DNA of 64,000 nt from Micrococcaceae bacterium (GTDB lineage: Bacteria; Actinomycetota; Actinomycetes; Actinomycetales; Micrococcaceae), in the NCBI GenBank assembly GCA_013393415.1, contig JABXHI010000027.1:1-64000 (forward strand), in the 5' to 3' direction. Shown piece by piece: positions 1 through 11,900 of the stretch; position 1 is the stretch's first letter; every line of letters begins with the position of its first letter. The notes beneath the pieces were generated by a model, which was given only the letters and a program-made list of their open reading frames with translations, did not search any database and had not been told where the DNA came from. A program made the position numbers and the translations under genes.

Positions 1-1
1 G

Positions 2-1366
2 ATGATCCCGCTGGGTTCGTGCACCATGAAGCTCAATGCTGCGGCCGAAATGGAAGCTATCACCTGGCCAGAATTTGCCGGAATCCACCCGTACGCACCG
101 CTTGAGCAAGCCGCGGGCTGGCAGGAACTGATCAAGGATCTGGAATCACAGCTCGAAGCCATCACCGGATATGCGGCTGTATCACTGCAGCCCAATGCCG
201 GTTCGCAAGGTGAATACGCAGGATTGCAGGCGATCCGACAGTATTTGAAAGCCCAGGGCGAGATGGAACGTGACATCTGTATCATCCCGGCATCAGCTCA
301 CGGCACCAATGCCGCCTCGGCTGTGCTTGCCGGTCTGCAAATCGTCGTGGTCAAGACCGCCGACGACGGTTCGATCGACTCCGCACACCTCGATGAGGTC
401 TTGGACAAACACGGTGATCGCATTGCCGCCATCATGATTACCTACCCTTCCACCGCCGGGATTTATGACACCGATGTGGTCGACATCTGCGAGAAGATCC
501 ACAACGCCGGCGGACAGGTCTATATTGATGGTGCCAACCTCAACGCTCTGGTTGGGTTGGCTCAGCCGGGCAAATTTGGTGGCGATGTTTCCCACCTGAA
601 CTTGCACAAAACGTTCTCCATTCCGCACGGTGGGGGAGGACCCGGCGTCGGTCCGGTGTGCGTTGCCGAACACCTGATCCCACACTTGCCAGCAGAACCA
701 AACGGTCCGCTGCCCGATGAATCCACTCCGGTTGCTTCCACGCTGCATGGTTCTGCCGGTGTTCTCCCCATCACCTGGTCATATATCACCATGATGGGCG
801 CCGAAGCCCTTAAGGAAGCCACCCAGGTTGCCGTGTTGTCCGCAAACTATCTGGCCCATCGCCTGAAGGATCATTTCCCGGTCCTGTACACCGGTCTCAA
901 TGATCTGGTCGCACATGAGTGCATTTTGGATCTTCGTGAGATCACCAAGAAGACCGGCGTGACCGCCGAAGACGTATCCAAGCGGTTGATGGACTTCGGA
1001 TTCCACGCGCCGACCATGGCGTTCCCGGTACCCGGCACCCTGATGGTAGAGCCCACTGAATCTGAAGACCTCGACGAACTCGAACGCTTCGTCACCGCGA
1101 TGATCACGATCCGTGAAGAAATAACTGAGATCGAAGACGAAAAGGTTTCGGTTGAAGCCTCAGTGCTCCGCAACGCACCACACCCGGTCGCCGACGTAGT
1201 GTCCTCAGACTGGGATCGCGCCTACTCGGTAGAACAAGCAGCCTTCCCGGTCCCAAGCTTGCGGGTGGATAAATACTTCACTCCGGTATCACGAGTCGAT
1301 CAGGCCGGGGGCGACCGCAATCTGATCTGCTCCTGCCCACCACCAGAAGCTTTTGAGCTGAACTAG
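2..1366 (+). CDS. gcvP: Glycine dehydrogenase (decarboxylating), P protein, C-terminal part
   Basis: Partial gene: the window opens inside it, so the first ATG is internal. The 454 visible residues are the C-terminal half of the PLP-dependent P protein, which decarboxylates glycine and passes the aminomethyl group to the lipoyl arm of GcvH. The family signature [10 protein letters not shown] lies at residues 3-12. The PLP-binding lysine is K203 in [18 protein letters not shown]. The end, LICSCPPPE, is also typical. gcvT starts 10 bases downstream, so this is the first visible gene of a gcvP-gcvT-gcvH operon. Any glycine riboswitch or promoter would lie upstream of the window. Confidence 0.97.
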   Translation: MIPLGSCTMKLNAAAEMEAITWPEFAGIHPYAPLEQAAGWQELIKDLESQLEAITGYAAVSLQPNAGSQGEYAGLQAIRQYLKAQGEMERDICIIPASAHGTNAASAVLAGLQIVVVKTADDGSIDSAHLDEVLDKHGDRIAAIMITYPSTAGIYDTDVVDICEKIHNAGGQVYIDGANLNALVGLAQPGKFGGDVSHLNLHKTFSIPHGGGGPGVGPVCVAEHLIPHLPAEPNGPLPDESTPVASTLHGSAGVLPITWSYITMMGAEALKEATQVAVLSANYLAHRLKDHFPVLYTGLNDLVAHECILDLREITKKTGVTAEDVSKRLMDFGFHAPTMAFPVPGTLMVEPTESEDLDELERFVTAMITIREEITEIEDEKVSVEASVLRNAPHPVADVVSSDWDRAYSVEQAAFPVPSLRVDKYFTPVSRVDQAGGDRNLICSCPPPEAFELN

Positions 1367-1376
1367 GAGCCCAAAC

Positions 1377-2477
1377 ATGACGCTAAGAACCACTGAATTG
1401 TTTGAGGCTCACGATGCGCTGGGCGCAAGCTTCACGGACTTCAACGGCTGGAACATGCCGCTGAAATACTCCTCAGAGATGACCGAACACCAAGCGGTCC
1501 GCCAGGCTGTGGGAGTCTTTGACCTATCGCATATGGGTGAGATATTCGTAACGGGCCCTGATGCCGTCACAGGACTCAACACCGCCCTGGCCGGCGACTT
1601 CTCAAAAATGACCGTTGGCCGGGCAAAATATACGGTCATGCTCACCGAGCAGGGCACGATCTTGGACGATCTGATTGTCTACCGGCTGGGCGAGGACCGC
1701 TACCTGATGGTTCCCAACGCGGGCAATGCCCAAGCCGTATCGGATGCGGTACATGAACGGTTGCACTCCATGGACGTCACGATCGACGACGCCACCGAGG
1801 AGCTGTCCCTGCTGGGGATACAAGGGCCCAAAGCCCCGGACCTCGTAGCAGCTTTGGGCGATGACTTTGCGGAAGTAGCGTCCTCGTTGAAAAACTATCG
1901 GGTCACGGAGTTACACGTGGAAGGCAGCACGTGGATCGTGGCTCGCACCGGCTACACGGGTGAAGACGGTTTTGAAATTATCACGCCCAATGACGATATC
2001 AATCAGTTGTGGGACGGCCTCTTTGCTGCAGATGCTGGGATCACGGTCACGCCGTGTGGGTTAGCGAGTCGAGACTCACTGCGCTTGGAAGCCGGAATGC
2101 CACTGTACGGTAACGAACTGTCAACGCAGCGCACACCATTTGAGGCCGGCATGGCGCGGATCGTGTCCTTCGATAAGAAAGAACACTTCGTCGGACGCTG
2201 TGCCCTCGAACCGCTGCGTGATAACGCCCCGAAGCAAGTGCTCGTCGGCCTCACCAGTGACCAGCGTCGAGCCGGGCGGTCCGGGGCCAACCTGGTGATC
2301 GATGGTCAAGTGGTCGGGCACGTCACCTCCGGGATCCCGTCACCGACCCTGTCGCACCCCATCGCGCTGGGCTATATTGATGCCGACCACGCGAACCTCG
2401 AAACCGTGGTGGATGTCGAAGTTCGCGGCAAAGCCCTCCCATTTGTCATCACTAAGACCCCGTTCTACTCCCGCTAA
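1377..2477 (+). CDS. gcvT: Aminomethyltransferase (glycine cleavage T protein)
   Basis: 366 residues, full length for the T protein. It takes the aminomethyl group from lipoyl-GcvH and, with tetrahydrofolate, yields 5,10-methylene-THF and free ammonia. The N-terminal FTDFNGWNMPLKYSS and QAVGVFDLSHMGEI segments and the IVARTGYTGEDGFEI segment are characteristic of the GcvT/YgfZ fold. The ATG follows the gcvP stop by 10 bases (GGAGCCCAAAC), and gcvH begins 21 bases after its stop. The ammonia it releases may matter for the unusual GuaA encoded 5 kb downstream (inference). Confidence 0.96.
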   Translation: MTLRTTELFEAHDALGASFTDFNGWNMPLKYSSEMTEHQAVRQAVGVFDLSHMGEIFVTGPDAVTGLNTALAGDFSKMTVGRAKYTVMLTEQGTILDDLIVYRLGEDRYLMVPNAGNAQAVSDAVHERLHSMDVTIDDATEELSLLGIQGPKAPDLVAALGDDFAEVASSLKNYRVTELHVEGSTWIVARTGYTGEDGFEIITPNDDINQLWDGLFAADAGITVTPCGLASRDSLRLEAGMPLYGNELSTQRTPFEAGMARIVSFDKKEHFVGRCALEPLRDNAPKQVLVGLTSDQRRAGRSGANLVIDGQVVGHVTSGIPSPTLSHPIALGYIDADHANLETVVDVEVRGKALPFVITKTPFYSR

Positions 2478-2498
2478 TACCGAGCAAAAGGACCAATT

Positions 2499-2879
2499 AT
2501 GACAGTCGTTAAATCCGCACTACGCTACTCCGCAGAACACGAATGGCTCAATGACGAAGACCCGGTGCGTATCGGCATCACCGACTACGCGGCCGACCAA
2601 CTCGGCGACGTCGTCTTCGCCGAACTTCCCGAGGTTGGTGACACCGTCACCTCCGGTGAGGTCTGCGGCGAACTGGAATCAACCAAATCGGTGTCCGAAC
2701 TCTATTCACCGGTCACCGGCACCATTGTCGAAGCCAATGACGACGTAGTCCAAAACCCGGAACGCATCAACGAAGACCCCTACGGTGCCGGCTGGCTGTT
2801 CACCGTCGAGGTGACCGAAGAAGGCGAACTGCTCACCGCAGAACAATACGCCGAACAAACCGAAGGCACCGTCGAGTAA
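2499..2879 (+). CDS. gcvH: Glycine cleavage system H protein
   Basis: 126 residues, the usual size. This is the lipoyl carrier that shuttles the methylamine group between the P, T and L proteins. The lipoylated lysine is K63 in the motif [18 protein letters not shown], and the N-terminal YSAEHEWLN matches the family. It is the last gene of the gcv operon here; no L protein gene is nearby (lpd is usually elsewhere). Two small inverted repeats lie directly after the stop codon. Confidence 0.97.
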   Translation: MTVVKSALRYSAEHEWLNDEDPVRIGITDYAADQLGDVVFAELPEVGDTVTSGEVCGELESTKSVSELYSPVTGTIVEANDDVVQNPERINEDPYGAGWLFTVEVTEEGELLTAEQYAEQTEGTVE

Positions 2880-4556
<1,677 letters not shown>

Positions 4557-4615
4557 AATGTCGGTGTAGACCCAAGCGCTAAAACCCATCCGTACCGGAT
4601 AGAAACTGGATATAC

Positions 4616-5752
4616 GTGAGCTACGAAGTTGAAATTGGCCGAGGCAAACGCGGCAGACAAGCCATGCCCCTGGACGCAGTATCAATTGTGCCTACCCGCC
4701 GCACACGCGACCCCGAAGATGTCTCGTTGGACTGGCAGATCGACGCGTTTAAATTCTCCATGCCCGTCATCGGGGCGCCCATGGACTCGGTGATGTCACC
4801 GGCCACCGCAATCCAACTGGGTCAACTTGGCGGTATGGGCGTGCTGAATCTCGAAGGGCTATGGACTCGCTATGAGAACCCACAACCCGTCCTCGATGAA
4901 ATCGCTGCCCTGAAGGCTCAACAGTTTTCACCAGAGAACACAGCGCGCCTCCAAGAGCTCTATGCAGCACCCATTCAACCCGATCTCATTTCCGCACGAA
5001 TCGAAGAGATCCGTGAAGCCGGCGTAGTTGTTGCCGGCGCCTTGACGCCACAGCGCACCCAGGAATTCTACAAAACCGTCGTCGACGCCGGCGTGGACAT
5101 GTTTGTCATTCGCGGCACGACGGTGTCAGCGCAGCACGTATCAGAAACCAAAGAACCACTGGATTTGAAAAAGTTCATCTACGAACTCGATGTGCCAGTC
5201 ATCGTCGGGGGAGTGGCCGGCTATACGCCCGCACTGCATCTGATGCGGACCGGTGCGGCCGGTGTGCTGGTCGGTTTTGGCGGCGGTGCCTCTTCGACTA
5301 CACGCCGTGCCCTGGGTATTCGGGTTCCAATGGCCACTGCCATATCCGATATCGCTGAAGCACGCCGTGACTACATGGATGAATCCGGGGGGCGCTATGT
5401 CCACGTCATTGGTGATGGCGGCACGGGGAATTCGGGCGACATCGTCAAAGCAATTGGCATGGGCGCCGACGCCGTCATGCTGGGTACCACCCTGGCGCGC
5501 GCTGACGAAGCACCCGGTAAAGGCTGGCACTGGGGTCTAGAAGCCGCGCATTCAGAATTCCCACGCGGCGATCGCACCCACGTGGGCACCGTTGCAGGGA
5601 TGGATGAACTGTTGCTGGGGCCGACCAACCACACCAACGGCACCGCAAATCTCATGGGCGCACTGCGTCGGGCCATGGCTTCCACCGGATACACGGATCT
5701 CAAAGACTTCCAAAAAGTCGAAGTGCAGATCTCACCGACCTACACGGGATGA
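4616..5752 (+). CDS. guaB3: GuaB3 family IMP dehydrogenase-related protein
   Basis: 378 residues, an IMPDH/GMP-reductase-like TIM barrel without CBS domains. The N-terminus (EIGRGKRGRQAMPLDAVSIV) and the segment MDESGGRYVHVIGDGG are diagnostic of the actinobacterial GuaB3 family. At the place of the IMPDH catalytic cysteine the loop reads GGGASSTTR, with S227 where Cys would be. As I recall, other actinobacterial GuaB3 proteins lack it too, so this is probably a family trait and not decay. The biochemical role in actinobacteria is not settled; GuaB3 should not be assumed to make XMP. GTG start at 4616. It lies directly between guaB and the SURF1 gene. Confidence 0.9.
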   Translation: MSYEVEIGRGKRGRQAMPLDAVSIVPTRRTRDPEDVSLDWQIDAFKFSMPVIGAPMDSVMSPATAIQLGQLGGMGVLNLEGLWTRYENPQPVLDEIAALKAQQFSPENTARLQELYAAPIQPDLISARIEEIREAGVVVAGALTPQRTQEFYKTVVDAGVDMFVIRGTTVSAQHVSETKEPLDLKKFIYELDVPVIVGGVAGYTPALHLMRTGAAGVLVGFGGGASSTTRRALGIRVPMATAISDIAEARRDYMDESGGRYVHVIGDGGTGNSGDIVKAIGMGADAVMLGTTLARADEAPGKGWHWGLEAAHSEFPRGDRTHVGTVAGMDELLLGPTNHTNGTANLMGALRRAMASTGYTDLKDFQKVEVQISPTYTG

Positions 5753-5759
5753 TAGATAC

Positions 5760-6704
5760 TTGCTACGTACCGCACTAAAGCCCCGGTGGATCGGATTTTT
5801 CCTCCTCACCATGGTGGTGGCAGCACTGTTCGTGTTGCTCACACAATGGCAATTCGAACAGTCCACCGCCAACCAACCGCGCGACCACGCTGAGACAGAA
5901 ACGCCGGTCGCGCTGACGGAACACTTCGAGCCCGGCGCGCCAATGATGACGGATCAAGCCGACCAGATGGTGACATTTCGCGGCAACCTCAACCTTGAGA
6001 ACACCGTCCAAGTCGAATCACGTGTCGAAGAAGGCAACCTGGGGCTGTGGCTCGTCTCAGAAGCAACCGTTGACGGCGCACCCGATGGGTACCGAATCCC
6101 CGTCGCCTGGGGCTGGGTCGAAGAAGAAATCGAAGCTGACACAGCCGAACTCACCGAAATGTTTGAACAGGCCACCGATGTCTCAGCCCAAGACATGATG
6201 GAATTTGAGGGGCGTCTCATCCCGGGTGAAGGACCAACACCCAATACCAACCACGCTAGTGAGCCCGTCAGAAAGCAAATGCTTGCGACATCCCAATTGG
6301 TCAATCTCTGGGACCAGGACCTCTATGCCGGATATGTGGTGGCCGAAAAATTCACCGTTGACTCAACGGAACATGTCGTATCGGGTGCAACCGATGTTCA
6401 ACCTGTTGATGTGGCACCTCAGCCAGAAGAAACCGAAGTCGCATGGCTGAACATTTTCTACGCGATTGAATGGTTCATCTTCGCCGTCTTCTCGCTGTTT
6501 TTGTGGTGGCGCTTCGTTCGCGACGACTACCTGAAAGATCAACGCGAAGAAGAGCTCGACGAGCTCTGGGAACAACACTGGCGTGCCCAAGAACTCCAAC
6601 GGCTCCGCGATCAAGCGCGGAAAGAAAAGGTTGCCGCCGAGCAGGCCTACCGGGCCTATCATGGGTATAGCTCCGACGACCAGAAAGACTCACGAGAATC
6701 ATGA
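5760..6704 (+). CDS. SURF1 family cytochrome oxidase biogenesis protein
   Basis: 314 residues from TTG 5760 (MLRTALKPRWIGFFLL), seven bases after the guaB3 stop. There is no ATG at a sensible place, so a TTG start is inferred. A membrane segment lies near residues 12-28, followed by the QWQFEQS signature of SURF1 proteins, a large extracytoplasmic domain, a second membrane segment near 235-258, and a long charged cytoplasmic tail. SURF1 proteins help assemble the haem a / CuB centre of aa3-type cytochrome c oxidase. The gene overlaps the next one by four bases (ATGA), indicating translational coupling. Confidence 0.85.
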   Translation: MLRTALKPRWIGFFLLTMVVAALFVLLTQWQFEQSTANQPRDHAETETPVALTEHFEPGAPMMTDQADQMVTFRGNLNLENTVQVESRVEEGNLGLWLVSEATVDGAPDGYRIPVAWGWVEEEIEADTAELTEMFEQATDVSAQDMMEFEGRLIPGEGPTPNTNHASEPVRKQMLATSQLVNLWDQDLYAGYVVAEKFTVDSTEHVVSGATDVQPVDVAPQPEETEVAWLNIFYAIEWFIFAVFSLFLWWRFVRDDYLKDQREEELDELWEQHWRAQELQRLRDQARKEKVAAEQAYRAYHGYSSDDQKDSRES

Positions 6705-7246
6705 CAGATAAACCGACACCCCCGGTCGATCCCACGACCCTGCCGGACCCAGAAGACATCACCGAGGACGACGTTGGACAAGCACCACCCCGCCCCGAGG
6801 GCAAAAAGAAGCGGCGCTTTGGCGGCACACATCGCCAGATTCGCAGCGCTCAACGGCTCTACACGGTGACCGCCTGGTTCAGTGGTATCTTTCTGCTGCT
6901 ACTCGTCGTCCAAATGATTGTGAAATATGGTTTTGGATACGAAATGTTTGCCGGCGGCGTCGCCGAAGATGGCACTGAATTTATTCTGGGCTTCTACCAC
7001 CAGGATGCCGTACTAGAAGGTGTGAACATCTCCCTGCTGATCCTGATCATCCACGGTTGGGGATATGTGATCTACCTCTTAGGCTGCTTCCGCTTGTGGG
7101 CCATGATGCGTTGGGGCGGCATACGTCTCATGGCCATGGCCGGTGGTGGCGTCGTGCCGTTTTTGTCGTTCATCGTTGAGAAACGCGTCAATAAAGATGT
7201 GCGCCGTGAGCTGGCCGCACATCCCGAAGCAGTGCTGCGGTACTAG
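6701..7246 (+). CDS. DUF3817 domain membrane protein
   Basis: 181 residues. The first 50 or so are a disordered, Pro/Glu/Asp-rich cytoplasmic stretch, followed by a lysine cluster and three hydrophobic segments (about 58-80, 105-135, 138-155). The [16 protein letters not shown] segment is typical of DUF3817. Function is unknown. In Actinobacteria this family usually sits between the SURF1 gene and guaA, as here. The start ATG overlaps the SURF1 stop. Confidence 0.85.
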   Translation: MTDKPTPPVDPTTLPDPEDITEDDVGQAPPRPEGKKKRRFGGTHRQIRSAQRLYTVTAWFSGIFLLLLVVQMIVKYGFGYEMFAGGVAEDGTEFILGFYHQDAVLEGVNISLLILIIHGWGYVIYLLGCFRLWAMMRWGGIRLMAMAGGGVVPFLSFIVEKRVNKDVRRELAAHPEAVLRY

Positions 7247-7290
7247 ACCGTACGCGCCGTCAATCAATCCGTTCCACTACATTGGATGCT

Positions 7291-8889
7291 ATGATGACTA
7301 CACCCCAAAACGCTGCCGTACAACACCAAGACACCGTCATCGTCGTCGACTACGGCTCCGACGACGCCCAGGTTCTGGCTCGCCGGATCCGCGAAGCCAA
7401 AGTGTACTCTGAGGTCTATTCCTACACCGCGTCGGCTGACACGATTTTGGCGGCCCGCCCGGCAGCACTGGTCATCGCAGCCCGGTCATCGGCAGCCGAA
7501 GACGTCGCGGTCGTCGACCCGAAATTACTAGAAGCCGACATCCCAGTTTTGGCCGTTGGTGGCGGGTTCACCGCCGTGTCCAAAGCACTGGGTGCCTCAG
7601 TCCGTCAAGCAGACACCCCATTGGCCGGTACCGTTCAGCTGGAGAACATCGACGACAATGCCACGTTGTTTTCGGGACAGCCAACCTCCCAGGACGTTGC
7701 GGTGAACCATGCACACGTGGTCACAGAAGCTGCCGCGGGTTTCGTTGTCACAGCATCCCATGCGGACATGCCGGTCGCCGCTGCAGAAGACGCGAAAGCT
7801 CAAGTCTACGGTGTGGCCTGGAACCCCGGAACCGCAGATTCACCCCACGGACAGCCTGTGATCAAAAGCTTCCTGTTTATCGCCGCGGATCTGGCACCAG
7901 ACTGGTCTGTTGATTTGGTCATCGACCAGCAAATCGCAAAAATCCGTGAACAAATCGGTGATAAACGAGCACTCGTCGGACTTTCTGGCGGCGTGGACTC
8001 CGCGGTTGCTGCAGCACTGGTCCAGCGTGCCGTGGGCGATCAACTCACTGCCGTCTATGTGAACCACGGCTTGATGCGCAAAGACGAATCAGTCGAGATT
8101 GAGCGTGCCTTTGGTGCCTCAACCGGTGGTGCAAAGCTGGTCATGGTGGACGCTGAAGACGAATTCCTCAGCGCGTTACATGGAGTGTCCGATCCAGAAG
8201 AAAAGCGCAAAATTATTGGCGAACGGTTCATTCGCACCTTCGAACAAGCCCAAGCCGACATCGTGGCTGCCTCGGCGCATGATCCAGACGCCACCGATGT
8301 CCAATTTCTCGTGCAAGGCACCGTGTATCCGGATGTGATTGAATCCGGCGACGCCGATGGTTCCAAGGTCATCAAATCCCACCACAACGTTGGGGGACTG
8401 CCCGAGGATCTGGAATTTGAGCTCGTGGAACCCCTTCGTCAACTGTTCAAGGACGAAGTCCGTGAGGTAGGTACCCAACTCGGACTGCCCGATGAAATCG
8501 TATGGCGGCAACCCTTCCCCGGCCCAGGTCTTGGTATCCGCATCGTCGGAGCCATCAGCAAACAACGACTCGACCTGTTGCGTGAAGCCGATGCGATCGT
8601 GCGCGAAGAGCTCACCGCCTCGGGACTGGACCGCGAAATCTGGCAATCCCCGGTCGTATTGCTCGCCGATGTGCGTTCCGTCGGCGTCAACGAGGGCGGC
8701 CGCACCTACGGCCACCCGGTGGTCTTGCGTCCAGTGGTCTCCGAAGATGCGATGACCGCACGCTTCGCACGGATCCCATATGACATTCTCGATCGGATTG
8801 CCCAGCGCATCACCGCTGAAGTCGACGGCATTAACCGCGTGGTGCTCGACATTACCGACAAACCACCGGGAACCATCGAATGGGAATAA
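7291..8889 (+). CDS. guaA: GMP synthase with inactivated glutamine amidotransferase domain
   Basis: Converts XMP to GMP with ATP and an amino donor. From ATG 7291 it has 532 residues (ATG 7294 is equally possible; an in-frame TTG lies at 7282). The C-terminal half looks fully active: pyrophosphatase loop [11 protein letters not shown] at 231-241, [26 protein letters not shown], and the terminal KPPGTIEWE. The N-terminal class I amidotransferase keeps its fold ([19 protein letters not shown]), but the triad is gone. GICYG is replaced by AVGGG (Cys to G90), and QFHPEV by AWNPGT (His to N178, Glu to G180). ILSGGPSS and SHGD are also eroded. The enzyme should use free NH3 (inference). A sequencing artefact is unlikely because the frame is intact and many positions differ. 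Confidence 0.93.
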   Translation: MMTTPQNAAVQHQDTVIVVDYGSDDAQVLARRIREAKVYSEVYSYTASADTILAARPAALVIAARSSAAEDVAVVDPKLLEADIPVLAVGGGFTAVSKALGASVRQADTPLAGTVQLENIDDNATLFSGQPTSQDVAVNHAHVVTEAAAGFVVTASHADMPVAAAEDAKAQVYGVAWNPGTADSPHGQPVIKSFLFIAADLAPDWSVDLVIDQQIAKIREQIGDKRALVGLSGGVDSAVAAALVQRAVGDQLTAVYVNHGLMRKDESVEIERAFGASTGGAKLVMVDAEDEFLSALHGVSDPEEKRKIIGERFIRTFEQAQADIVAASAHDPDATDVQFLVQGTVYPDVIESGDADGSKVIKSHHNVGGLPEDLEFELVEPLRQLFKDEVREVGTQLGLPDEIVWRQPFPGPGLGIRIVGAISKQRLDLLREADAIVREELTASGLDREIWQSPVVLLADVRSVGVNEGGRTYGHPVVLRPVVSEDAMTARFARIPYDILDRIAQRITAEVDGINRVVLDITDKPPGTIEWE

Positions 8890-8993
8890 ACTGACGACGT
8901 GGGGGATTTTTCGGGTGTGGCAACGCAAAAGTCCGGTGGTTTGGTACTAGAGTCGTGAAGGTGCAACCTGTATCAACCACAGGAAGGATGAGC

Positions 8994-11900
8994 GTGAGCC
9001 ACGGAAAAAATGACGTCGACCATGACGATATGGCGTCGTCCGCCGACGAGGTTGATGTACGACTTGAGGTTGCCGCAGCCGAGTCTGGGTTCCACGAAAC
9101 AGAGCTTCCCGAAAATACTGAGTTCTCCGACGATTCAGAACGCGTGGAAGAAAACTTCTTCGCGGACGAAGATCCGATGGATCCTGTTGGGGTGGCTGAA
9201 CAGGACTTCTCGCGGTGGCTTTCCGAAATCGCAACCGGCACCGAATCCGACACCATGCTGCGGTATGCACCCACGATATCCAATTCCATTGACGTCACGC
9301 ATTCCCAACCCAGCGGGCTCACCCAATTTCTCTCGGCTCGTCGCACCAGATTGACCACACTGCTGCGGGATCAACCCGAAATGCAGCGCAGTCTTGAGAC
9401 CGCTGAAGCCATCGACGCCAAAGTCCAAGAGCTCGTGGCCGACCGTGGCATTAACGTCGGCCACGTTGCTGCAGGACTGGCAACTTGGCGCACTACCGAA
9501 AACGGTGTCAACCAGCAAATGTCGGCACCCGTGTTGCTGGCTCCGGCCCGTTTAGCCGCCCGTCCAAACCGGGACGACTACGACGTGCAAATCGTAGGGC
9601 CGGCACGACTCAATCCTGCTCTGGTGCGTTTCTTCGCAAGTCACTACGGTATTACGCTGGATCCTCAACAGTATGAGGAAGCCGCCTACACCACCGCGAA
9701 ACTCGAGCCCCATCCAACCTTGGACCTCCTGCGAGGGTATACCTCAAAGGTTCGTGGATTGGTCGTAGAGCACCGGCTGCTCATCTCCACGTTTGCGGAC
9801 CTGTCAGACACCGCATCCAGTGAAGTAGTAGACCCTGACCACAAGGTGATTGCAGCACTCTATGAGGTCGGTGCAGGCACCGATGACGCAGGCTTCGGGG
9901 ATGAAGCGCCGCAGCTAGCATTCGAGCCCGTCCCGCTAGATGAGCGCGATCCGGCCGACGAAATCCTCGTGGCTGATTTGGACCGCTCCCAACAACGAGC
10001 AGTCGATCATATCGTTGCCGGTGAGTCTCTGGTGGTCTCGGCCCCACCCGGCACCGGCCAAACTCAAACCGCCGTGGCTGCCGCGGCCGGTCTCGCCACC
10101 GAAGGTAAACGCGTGCTGGTCATCGCCGAGAAGACCTCGACGCTCAACGAGTTCGCCAATCGACTCGCGGCACACCAACTCGACCCGCTGCTCTTCAGCG
10201 TCCAGGCTGACACCGGACCGCAAGAAGTGACCGAACAACTCGTGCGTTCGCTACTGTCTGCCGAGCGTGCCAAAGAACCCGCGGTCCGACGCATCCACGA
10301 CACCCTCCGCGACGTCCGTCGACAGCTCCTGGACCACTCCGAGTCGCTGCACGAGGTACGCGAACGCTGGCAATGCTCGCCGATCCAGGCAATGAACGAA
10401 CTGGTCACCCTGATGAACGCCGAGCCAGCACCGGCGACATCGGTGCGGTTGAAACGCTCCGTCCTCGATGCCACCGTGGATCGCGAACAGGTAGCCGAAC
10501 AACTCCGCTACGCGGCCGAACTGGGCGCATTCGAAGCATCCTCCACCGAATCGCCCTGGTACGGTGCCCGGTTACGCAATGTGCATGAAGCTGAAGCCGC
10601 ATTAGAGCTCGCCCAACGAGTCCACGATGACCTGTCAGATGTGGCACCGCGCTTCGAAGCCGCCACCACGCACGCCCAGCTGACCATGGGTGCCAATATT
10701 ACGCAGTGGATTCAACAGGTCGAACTGTTGCGCGAAGTCCGCGACACCCTGGATAAATTCACCCCGGATATCTTCGACCGGCCCGTGACCGATCTCATCG
10801 CGGCCACGGCAAGCGGTTCTTGGCGAAAACAGCAAGGCATCGACATGTCTGCAATGACCCGTACTCGGCTGCGCTGGCTAGCACGCGAATACATCCGCCC
10901 CGGCGTCGACGTACCGAACTTGCACGAAGCGCTCATCAAAGTCCAAGATCAACTGACCAGTTGGAATGAATGGACCTCTTCCAAACGCAACCCGGTCATC
11001 CCCACCGGAGTCGAAGCGTTGGCCACCGACGCCGATCGGCTGCATGAAAATCTTGACCGGCTCCAAGACATGCTCGCACCGGCAGAATCCGAAACCGAGC
11101 ACCTGACCCGCATGGATGCCGGGGACCTGCACGATGTGTTGTCCAAACTCGTTGAAGATTCACACACGCTGCACACCCTGCCAGAGCGCACCATTGTCAT
11201 TGATCAGCTCACCGAGCAGGGCCTGGAAGAACTCCTCGACGATTTCCAAGCACGTGGTGTGACATCCGACCAAGTGACATTAGAGCTCGAAGTTGCCTGG
11301 TGGCAGTCAGCACTAGAAGCCATGCTCTCCGCCGACGAACACTTAGCGGCGACCACCGGCGAACAGCTGGCCAAGCTCGAAGAAGAATACCGAATCGCCG
11401 ACACTGCGCACTTGGAATCCGGCCCTTCACGCGTCCGCCACAGCCTGGCGGCGACCTGGGAGAAGGCCACACGGGATTACCCGGATGCCGCGGATTCCCT
11501 GCGACGCTTGCTCCGTACCGGTGCTGCCAATGTCGAAACCGTACTGGGCATCAATCCGAAGTTGTTGCAGCCCCTGGTGCCCATCTTGACCACCTCGCCG
11601 CTGGCGCTTGCCGAACTGCCCCCATCGGTGACCTTTGACACCGTGCTGGTACTGGACTCCGAGACCATCGGGTTGGCCACCGGGCTGGGCGCCATCTCGC
11701 GTGCCACACAAGTCGTTGCGTTCGGTGACGCGGTGTCCGGACGAGCCGTTGGGTTCCAAGTGTCGATTGATCCGACCGCACGCGCATCGGACCCGCGCCA
11801 AGCAGAATCCGTGCACCAAGCACTCACCCGGGTGCTCCCCGTCGTGCCACTGAACATCATGCACCGCGGCGTCAACCAATATCTGGCCCGCACACTCGGC

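Noticed and set aside
4616-5752. Loss of the IMPDH catalytic Cys in the second guaB-like gene as a sign of decay
   Set aside because: Actinobacterial GuaB3 proteins, as I recall them, lack it generally, so it is a family feature.
8176-8928. 250-codon minus-strand frame opposite guaA
   Set aside because: Shadow of a conserved gene, rich in Gly/His/Asp as expected from antisense reading; no start context.
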